A stretch of 17,787 bases of DNA from contig CAOKHR010000012.1 in NCBI GenBank assembly GCA_948468325.1, forward strand, positions 1 through 17,787, in the 5' to 3' direction. Position numbers and translations under genes: made by a program. Under the pieces are notes generated by a model that saw nothing but the letters and a program-made list of their open reading frames with translations, ran no database searches and was not told the DNA's origin. This DNA comes from an uncultured Lachnospiraceae bacterium (GTDB lineage Bacteria > Bacillota > Clostridia > Lachnospirales > Lachnospiraceae). Numbering within the stretch: position 1 is the first letter of the stretch; each line of letters opens with the position of its first letter. Below are positions 13,537 through 17,787 of the stretch, piece by piece.

Positions 13537-14247
13537 ATGTATTGTTTTAACAGTGTAGTAAGATATAGTGAAATTGATGCAGACAGCTATATGACACTGC
13601 CGTCTGTTCTGGATTTGATGCAGGACTGCTGCACCTTTCATTCAGAAGAAATCGGTGTGGGGATTGAATATCTGCGTCAGGCAAAAAGGGCATGGGTGCT
13701 GTCTTTCTGGCAGGTCGTCATCAACCGTTATCCAAGAATGGGAGAGAGGGTTGACACATATACCTGGCCATATGATTTTAAAGGTTTTATCGGACGCCGT
13801 AATTTTAAAATAGAGGATACAAATAAAGAAGTGCTTGCCTATGCCAATTCTGTATGGTCTTATATTGATACAGAAAGCGGGCGTCCGGCGAGAGTGCCGA
13901 AAGAGGCAGAAGAGCGTTATGTGATAGAAGCGCCGTATGATATGGAGTGTGCCGGCCGCAAAATCCGGCTGCCGGAAGAAATGCAGCCCAAAGAGCCTGT
14001 ACGGGTCGGGCGGTTCCATATTGATACGAATTACCATGTGAACAACAGCAAATATGTTATGATGGCAGAAGAATATCTGCCGTATCATTTTAAAGTAAAA
14101 GAACTTCGGGCAGAATATAAGAAAGCGGCCGTTTTGTCTGATGTAATCTGCCCAGAAGTAAAAGAAACAGAAGGAAAAGTTACAGTGTCTTTGGAAAATG
14201 AGGCAGGAATGCCTTATGCAATAATAGAATTTCTGGAGGAGAGATAA
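13537..14247 (+). CDS. Acyl-ACP thioesterase (FatA/FatB-like)
   Basis: Hydrolyses acyl-ACP and so releases free fatty acids from fatty acid synthesis; cytoplasmic. 236 aa, about the size of bacterial members. It is a double hotdog fold: the first half (about 1-125) has RYSEIDADSYMTLPSVLDLMQD and RAWVLSFWQVVI, the second (about 150-236) carries the family's catalytic block GRFHIDTNYHVNNSKYV, with Asp163, Asn165 and His167. The ATG at 13537 follows AGGAGG by 6 bp. It is the first of three closely packed genes and lies 32 bp after the tRNA-Gln terminator without an evident promoter. The stop overlaps the next start by one base (TAATG). Confidence 0.92.
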   Translation: MYCFNSVVRYSEIDADSYMTLPSVLDLMQDCCTFHSEEIGVGIEYLRQAKRAWVLSFWQVVINRYPRMGERVDTYTWPYDFKGFIGRRNFKIEDTNKEVLAYANSVWSYIDTESGRPARVPKEAEERYVIEAPYDMECAGRKIRLPEEMQPKEPVRVGRFHIDTNYHVNNSKYVMMAEEYLPYHFKVKELRAEYKKAAVLSDVICPEVKETEGKVTVSLENEAGMPYAIIEFLEER

Positions 14248-15080
14248 TGAAATTAGGCGAAAAACAAAAGCTTACAGTTGTAAAAAAAGTTGAATTCGGC
14301 ATATATCTGGCAGAATTTCCAGATGATGAGACAAGAGTGCTGCTTCCTGCAAAGCAAGTGCCGGAAGATACGCAAATTGGTGATGAGCTGGAAGTTTTTT
14401 TATATAAAGATTCGAAAGACAGGCTGATTGCGACACTGCGGAGTCCGTATGTCAGCTTAGGAGAGACGGCGGCGTTAAAAGTTCTTGAAGTTGGACAGAT
14501 CGGCGCATTTTTGGACTGGGGACTGGAAAAGGATTTGTTTCTTCCCTATAAAGAGATGACAAGAAAAGTAGAATCCGGCGATGTGGTTTTAGTTACTCTC
14601 TACATTGACAAAAGCCGCAGGCTCTGCGCAAGTATGAAAAACTTATATGATCTTTTGAAAAAATCATCCCCATATCAGAAAAATGAAAGGGTATCCGGAA
14701 GAATTTATGAATTCAGTGAAAATTTTGGAACGTTTGTAGCTGTAGACGATAAATATTCTGCGATGATTCCATCGTTTGAAGACTGCAGCAGTTATAAAAT
14801 CGGTGATGTCATTGAAGCAGACATTACGAATGTAAAGCCGGACGGCAAGCTGGATCTGACCCTTCGAAAAAAGGCATATCTGCAGATGGATGCAGATGCC
14901 GAAAAGATTTTAAAAGTGCTGGACGGCTATGGCGGAATGCTTCCGTTTAATGACAAAGCATCTCCGGAGGTAATCAAACGGGAAATGCAGATGAGCAAAA
15001 ATGCGTTTAAACGTGCAGTCGGACGTCTTTATAAAGAACGAAAAATAGAAATAATGGCAAATAATATTAAAAAAATATAA
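14247..15080 (+). CDS. CvfB/YitL-like S1 RNA-binding protein
   Basis: A 277-aa protein with tandem S1-type (OB-fold) modules and a C-terminal winged-helix-like end, as in the CvfB/YitL family of Firmicutes. Segments that look like S1 strands are VVKKVEFGIYLAEF, LKVLEVGQIGAFLDWGLEKDLFLPYKEM and VSGRIYEFSENFGTFVAVDDKYSAMIP, followed by DGKLDLTLRKKAYLQMDADAEKIL and MSKNAFKRAVGRLYKERKIEI. In Staphylococcus CvfB binds RNA and affects virulence gene expression; a role in RNA metabolism is likely here, the target unknown. It overlaps the thioesterase stop by one base, so translation is probably coupled. The thioredoxin reductase gene follows after 16 bp. Confidence 0.88.
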   Translation: MKLGEKQKLTVVKKVEFGIYLAEFPDDETRVLLPAKQVPEDTQIGDELEVFLYKDSKDRLIATLRSPYVSLGETAALKVLEVGQIGAFLDWGLEKDLFLPYKEMTRKVESGDVVLVTLYIDKSRRLCASMKNLYDLLKKSSPYQKNERVSGRIYEFSENFGTFVAVDDKYSAMIPSFEDCSSYKIGDVIEADITNVKPDGKLDLTLRKKAYLQMDADAEKILKVLDGYGGMLPFNDKASPEVIKREMQMSKNAFKRAVGRLYKERKIEIMANNIKKI

Positions 15081-15096
15081 GGAGAGAACAGAATTT

Positions 15097-16014
15097 ATGT
15101 ATGATGTAATTATTATTGGAGGCGGGCCGGCCGGATTGACAGCAGCAATTTATGCGGCACGGGCCTGTCTGGATACACTTTTGATTGAGAAACAGCCCAT
15201 TGGGGGAGGACAGATTTTAAATTCGACAGAAGTAGACAATTATCCCGGAATTCCGGGAATCGGAGGATTTGAGCTGGGAGAGAAATTTGCAGAGCATGCG
15301 AAAGGCCTTGGCATACGGCAGGCAGCGGAAGAGGTTGTTCGTATTGACTGTCAGGGAAAAATCAAAAAAGCAGTTACAGACAAATCAGAATATGAGGCGA
15401 AAACTCTGATTTATGCAGCAGGTACCAGACATAGAAAGTTGGAAGTGCCCGGGGAAGAAAAATTTGCCGGAATGGGAGTTTCTTACTGTGCAACTTGTGA
15501 CGGTGCTTTTTTTCGCGGAAAGACGGTCGCGGTAGTCGGCGGCGGCGATGTGGCTCTGGAAGATGCGCTGTTTTTGGCAAAAGGCTGTAAAAAAGTATAT
15601 CTGATACACAGAAGAGACACGTTTCGCGGGGCGAAAGTGCTTCAGAACAGAGTGAGGGAAACTGCAAATGTTGAACTTGTGTTAAATACTGTTGTGGAAG
15701 AAATCTGCGGAGATGACCAGGTGCAGGAAATTTCCGTTTTCTGCAAAAATACAGGAAAAAGAGAAAAACTTGCTGTAGACGGTGTTTTTGCGGCAGTCGG
15801 AATTGTACCGTATTCGGAACTTTTAAAAGGACAGGCAGAAGTTGACCAAAGCGGATTTATTGCCGCAGGAGAAGACTGCAGGACAAATATAAGAGGAGTT
15901 TATGCGGCAGGAGACGTTCGTACAAAAAAACTGCGGCAGGTAGTGACTGCAGCGGCAGACGGAGCAAATGCGGTGTTTGATATAGAAAAAATGCTTGCAA
16001 CAGACTTGACGTAA
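15097..16014 (+). CDS. trxB: Thioredoxin reductase
   Basis: An NADPH-dependent FAD enzyme that reduces thioredoxin and so keeps cytoplasmic thiols reduced. 305 aa, standard for the low-molecular-weight type. The FAD fold is VIIIGGGPAGLTAAIYAARA at the N-terminus, the redox pair is CATC (Cys131, Cys134), the NADPH fold is VVGGGDVALEDA followed by HRRDTFRG, and the second FAD motif is GVYAAGDVRTKKLRQVVTAAADG. AAGGAGA stands about 11 bp before the ATG. It is the last gene of the thioesterase-S1-trxB run. No terminator follows; its last codons form the -35 of the next gene's promoter, so some read-through into the cell-wall hydrolase gene is expected. No thioredoxin gene is adjacent. Confidence 0.95.
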   Translation: MYDVIIIGGGPAGLTAAIYAARACLDTLLIEKQPIGGGQILNSTEVDNYPGIPGIGGFELGEKFAEHAKGLGIRQAAEEVVRIDCQGKIKKAVTDKSEYEAKTLIYAAGTRHRKLEVPGEEKFAGMGVSYCATCDGAFFRGKTVAVVGGGDVALEDALFLAKGCKKVYLIHRRDTFRGAKVLQNRVRETANVELVLNTVVEEICGDDQVQEISVFCKNTGKREKLAVDGVFAAVGIVPYSELLKGQAEVDQSGFIAAGEDCRTNIRGVYAAGDVRTKKLRQVVTAAADGANAVFDIEKMLATDLT

Positions 16015-16034
16015 AAGGGGCTGTTTGATATAAT
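16006..16034 (+). promoter_or_regulatory. Promoter of the NlpC/P60 gene
   Basis: TTGACG (16006-16011), a 17-bp spacer and TATAAT (16029-16034). The predicted start is near 16041, giving a leader of about 66 nt. The -35 uses the last two sense codons of trxB. Confidence 0.8.
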
Positions 16035-16049
16035 ATCCACGTAAAAAAA

Positions 16050-16066
16050 TGTAATATATTTGTAAC
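16050..16066 (+). promoter_or_regulatory. Candidate WalR (YycF) box
   Basis: TGTAAT, 5 bp, TGTAAC matches the known WalR consensus TGTWAH-N5-TGTWAH exactly. It lies in front of a cell-wall hydrolase gene, the class WalR controls in other Firmicutes. It is downstream of the predicted start site, a position that would favour repression. It is a short motif in AT-rich DNA, so a chance match is possible. Confidence 0.45.
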
Positions 16067-16106
16067 ATAAAGGATAAATGTGAATGATTTTGGAGGATAT
16101 TATTAT

Positions 16107-17246
16107 ATGAACAGGAATCGCAAGCACTTACGATTTGCAGTATGCTGCGCAGCAGCAGCAATTACACTTGGCGCGGCGTCAACTGCAGTGTATGCGGACA
16201 TGCCGGTTGCAGGAGCGCCTGCAGTTATGGCAATTGCTTTGGAAGATGAAATTAAAAATGCTTTTACAACACCATCGGCCGGTATATCATTGAATTTAGT
16301 GGATTGTGTTTCGGCAGCAGAAGAAAAGAAATCCGAATATGAGGATATAGCGATTGCACAGGTAGACAATTTTGTAAATGTAAGAGATGCTGCCGGTGAA
16401 GAAGGAAATGTAGTCGGCAAGCTTTACAATAACTCGGCGGCAACTGTAGAAGCAACCGAGGGAGACTGGTATAAGATTACTTCCGGTAATGTAACCGGTT
16501 ATGTAAAAAGCGAATTTGTAGTCTGCGGCGATGAAGAGCTTGCAAAACAGGTCAGCAGGCGTATTGCGACAGTAGAAACAGAGACATTATTTGTCCGTAC
16601 AGAGCCGACAACGGAATCGGATGTACTTGGCATGGTGCCGGATCAGGAAGAACTGACAGTGACAGATGAGTCTGTGGACGGCTGGACAAAAGTATCAATT
16701 GAAGAAGGCGAAGGATATGTTTCCAATGATTATGTAAATAAGTCGGTTGAATTTGTGACGGCAGAATCCAAAGAGGAAGAAGAGGCCCGTCTTGCCAGAG
16801 AAGAAGCAGAGAGAAAAGCTGCGGCGGAAGCGGCAGAAAAGGCATCGGCTTCGAAGAGCACAAAAAGTTCTTCCGGTTCTTCAGGAAAGACTTCTTCACC
16901 AGGCGGTTCGGGAGGAAGCGCAGTTGCTAATTATGCGTGTCAGTTTGTCGGTAATCCGTATGTCTATGGCGGGACAAGCCTGACAAACGGAGCGGATTGT
17001 TCCGGATTTGTTATGTCGGTATATGCAGCCTTTGGCGTAGGTCTTCCGCATTCATCTGCAGCAATGTGCGGTGTCGGATACGGAGTATCTGATATGCAGC
17101 CGGGCGATATTATATGTTACAGCGGGCACGTGGGAATTTATATCGGCAACAATACGATTGTACATGCAAGCACACCGTCAGGGGGCATCAAATATACTTC
17201 ACCTGTAAATTACAGGCCAATCATAGCAATCAGAAGAATTTTCTGA
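16107..17246 (+). CDS. Secreted SH3b-NlpC/P60 peptidoglycan endopeptidase
   Basis: A 379-aa exported cell-wall hydrolase, probably a gamma-D-glutamyl-diamino acid endopeptidase. The signal peptide covers residues 1-30 (basic start, Ala-rich core, AVYA before Asp31). Two bacterial SH3 domains follow: about 84-140 (FVNVRDAAGEEGNVVGKLY) and 155-212 (LFVRTEPTTESDVLGMV). A charged Glu/Ala stretch (about 222-246) and a Ser/Gly-rich linker (about 247-272) lead to the NlpC/P60 domain (about 273-379) with Cys298 in ADCSGFV, His341 in SGHVGIYIG and His353 in IVHAS, the expected catalytic set. The ATG at 16107 has GGAGG 10 bp upstream; the in-frame GTG at 16080 would spoil the signal peptide. Followed by its own terminator. 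Confidence 0.94.
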   Translation: MNRNRKHLRFAVCCAAAAITLGAASTAVYADMPVAGAPAVMAIALEDEIKNAFTTPSAGISLNLVDCVSAAEEKKSEYEDIAIAQVDNFVNVRDAAGEEGNVVGKLYNNSAATVEATEGDWYKITSGNVTGYVKSEFVVCGDEELAKQVSRRIATVETETLFVRTEPTTESDVLGMVPDQEELTVTDESVDGWTKVSIEEGEGYVSNDYVNKSVEFVTAESKEEEEARLAREEAERKAAAEAAEKASASKSTKSSSGSSGKTSSPGGSGGSAVANYACQFVGNPYVYGGTSLTNGADCSGFVMSVYAAFGVGLPHSSAAMCGVGYGVSDMQPGDIICYSGHVGIYIGNNTIVHASTPSGGIKYTSPVNYRPIIAIRRIF

Positions 17247-17259
17247 AAATACATAGCGT

Positions 17260-17293
17260 AAAAGAGCAGATAGGAAAGTATCTGCTCTTTTTA
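17260..17293 (+). terminator. Intrinsic terminator after the NlpC/P60 gene
   Basis: AAAAGAGCAGATA (17260-17272) pairs perfectly with TATCTGCTCTTTT (17279-17291), 13 bp with loop GGAAAG and a T-run. It lies 13 bp after the stop codon. Confidence 0.93.
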
Positions 17294-17294
17294 T

Positions 17295-17348
17295 ATACCT
17301 TATGTGACAACTCCGCAGGAGTTTGTCATCCTGGGATGCCCCTTGGGT
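17295..17348 (+). repeat. Hairpin repeat, copy B1 (first unit of a 54-bp tandem pair)
   Basis: The stem GACAACTCC (17306-17314), loop GCA, GGAGTTTGTC (17318-17327) gives 9 bp with a bulged T, in the same position as in the copy at 5513-5560. TGGGATGCCC and TTGGGTATA follow. The next 54 bp repeat it with two substitutions. Confidence 0.85.
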
Positions 17349-17402
17349 ATACCTTATGTGACAACTCCGCAGGAGTTTGTCATCCTGGGATGCCCTTTGG
17401 GC
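17349..17402 (+). repeat. Hairpin repeat, copy B2 (second unit of the tandem pair)
   Basis: Matches the preceding unit at 52 of 54 positions (C to T near 17396 and T to C at 17402), including the bulged stem and GCA triloop. It ends about 67 bp before the promoter of the alarmone synthetase gene. It encodes nothing convincing on either strand. Confidence 0.85.
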
Positions 17403-17469
17403 ATTCACCAAAGGAACTATTAAGTTTCTGTGAAATTCTGTTTTTTTTATACAAAAAGGAAGACGACTA

Positions 17470-17478
17470 TGCTATAAT
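17470..17478 (+). promoter_or_regulatory. Extended -10 promoter of the alarmone synthetase gene
   Basis: TGCTATAAT is a perfect extended -10 (TGnTATAAT). The -35 region is only a weak TATACA at 19 bp spacing. Transcription would start near 17485, about 29 nt before the ATG. Confidence 0.65.
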
Positions 17479-17513
17479 AAAACATATATGGCAATGTTAT
17501 GGAGGTGTAATGG

Positions 17514-17787
17514 ATGAAGAACGCGCAGGATGGCGGTATTGGAGAAGACGTAGACAGTTGGAAGACTGTTATGCTTATTTATAACAGCGCATTGAAAGAA
17601 GTGGGGACGAAGCTTGAAATCCTAAATGATGAATTTCAGCATGTTCATCAGTACAATCCAATAGAATATATAAAATCCAGAATTAAGTCACCGCAGAGTA
17701 TTGTAAAGAAATTAAAGCGTTATGGGTGTGAAAGCACGATTTCCAATATGATAGAACGTGTAAATGATATTGCAGGAATACGTATTG
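17514..17787 (+). CDS. Small alarmone synthetase / GTP pyrophosphokinase (RelA/SpoT domain), 5' part
   Basis: An open frame from the ATG at 17514 runs 91 codons to the window edge without a stop. GGAGG stands 8 bp upstream. The translation contains YNSALKEVGTKLEILNDEF, YNPIEYIKSRIKSPQSIVKKL and, at the edge, NMIERVNDIAGIRI, the N-terminal landmarks of single-domain (p)ppGpp synthetases of the RelQ/YjbM type. It would transfer pyrophosphate from ATP to GDP or GTP in the stringent response. The catalytic Asp/Glu residues and the C-terminal helices lie outside the window, so activity and exact subgroup cannot be judged. It is expressed from its own extended -10 promoter, behind the tandem hairpin repeats. 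Confidence 0.88.
   Translation, partial: MKNAQDGGIGEDVDSWKTVMLIYNSALKEVGTKLEILNDEFQHVHQYNPIEYIKSRIKSPQSIVKKLKRYGCESTISNMIERVNDIAGIRI

Noticed and set aside
17295..17402. Tandem repeats as a CRISPR remnant
   Set aside because: The two units abut without spacers and no cas gene is near.
17114..17584. 156-codon open frame across the repeats
   Set aside because: It starts inside the NlpC/P60 gene in another frame, crosses a terminator and translates the 54-bp repeats twice (CDNSAGVCHPGMP); the frame of the alarmone synthetase is the real one.

Overview
The window looks like chromosome from an anaerobic, low-GC Firmicute of the Lachnospiraceae / Clostridium cluster XIVa type. The evidence is AGGAGG-type ribosome binding sites before nearly every gene, sigma-A promoters, U-tract terminators, a class A penicillin-binding protein with a single-membrane (Gram-positive) layout, an OmpR/VanS-like two-component pair, and protein families typical of gut Clostridia (acyl-ACP thioesterase, NlpC/P60 with SH3b repeats, AEC transporter). 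This placement is inferred from gene style, not from a marker search.

Layout. (1) 72-4765: tRNA-Asn(GUU) and its terminator, then a tight five-gene run: thymidylate synthase (thyA), dihydrofolate reductase (folA), an AEC-family permease, and the large and small subunits of acetolactate synthase (ilvB, ilvN), ending at a terminator shared with the next, convergent gene. (2) 4833-5342: a minus-strand flavin-reductase-like protein. (3) 5579-8643: response regulator and histidine kinase with overlapping start and stop. (4) 8716-9774: a two-part protein with an unrecognised N-terminal domain and a uridine-kinase-like P-loop domain; its 3' end runs into a 166-bp palindromic element. (5) 9973-12561, minus strand: penicillin-binding protein 1A. 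(6) 12683-13333: YigZ/IMPACT-family protein, then tRNA-Gln(CUG). (7) 13537-16014: acyl-ACP thioesterase, CvfB-like S1 RNA-binding protein, thioredoxin reductase. (8) 16107-17246: secreted SH3b-NlpC/P60 cell-wall hydrolase. (9) 17514 to the window end: start of a small alarmone synthetase (RelA/SpoT-domain) gene.

How the parts work together. thyA and folA form the usual thymidylate/folate cycle: ThyA makes dihydrofolate and FolA reduces it again. They are joined, unusually, to branched-chain amino acid synthesis. The PBP and the NlpC/P60 enzyme build and cut peptidoglycan. The regulatory genes (two-component pair, alarmone synthetase) are independent units. No stretch longer than 300 bp lacks a gene; the largest gaps (5343-5578, 9775-9972, 17247-17513) hold promoters, terminators and the repeats described below.

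The most unusual material is non-coding. First, 9746-9911 is a gapless palindrome with 20-bp perfect ends; all its wobble-type imperfections are G-U in the plus-strand RNA, and it supplies the last eight codons and the stop of the kinase-like gene. Second, a hairpin repeat family has one copy in the leader of the response regulator and a tandem pair near the window end; its copies keep a bulge and a triloop while three stem pairs change together. Third, an 18-bp inverted repeat fits exactly around a promoter's -35/-10 spacer and the Shine-Dalgarno of the gene at 8716. No CRISPR array, prophage, complete insertion sequence or new multi-gene defence system was seen.
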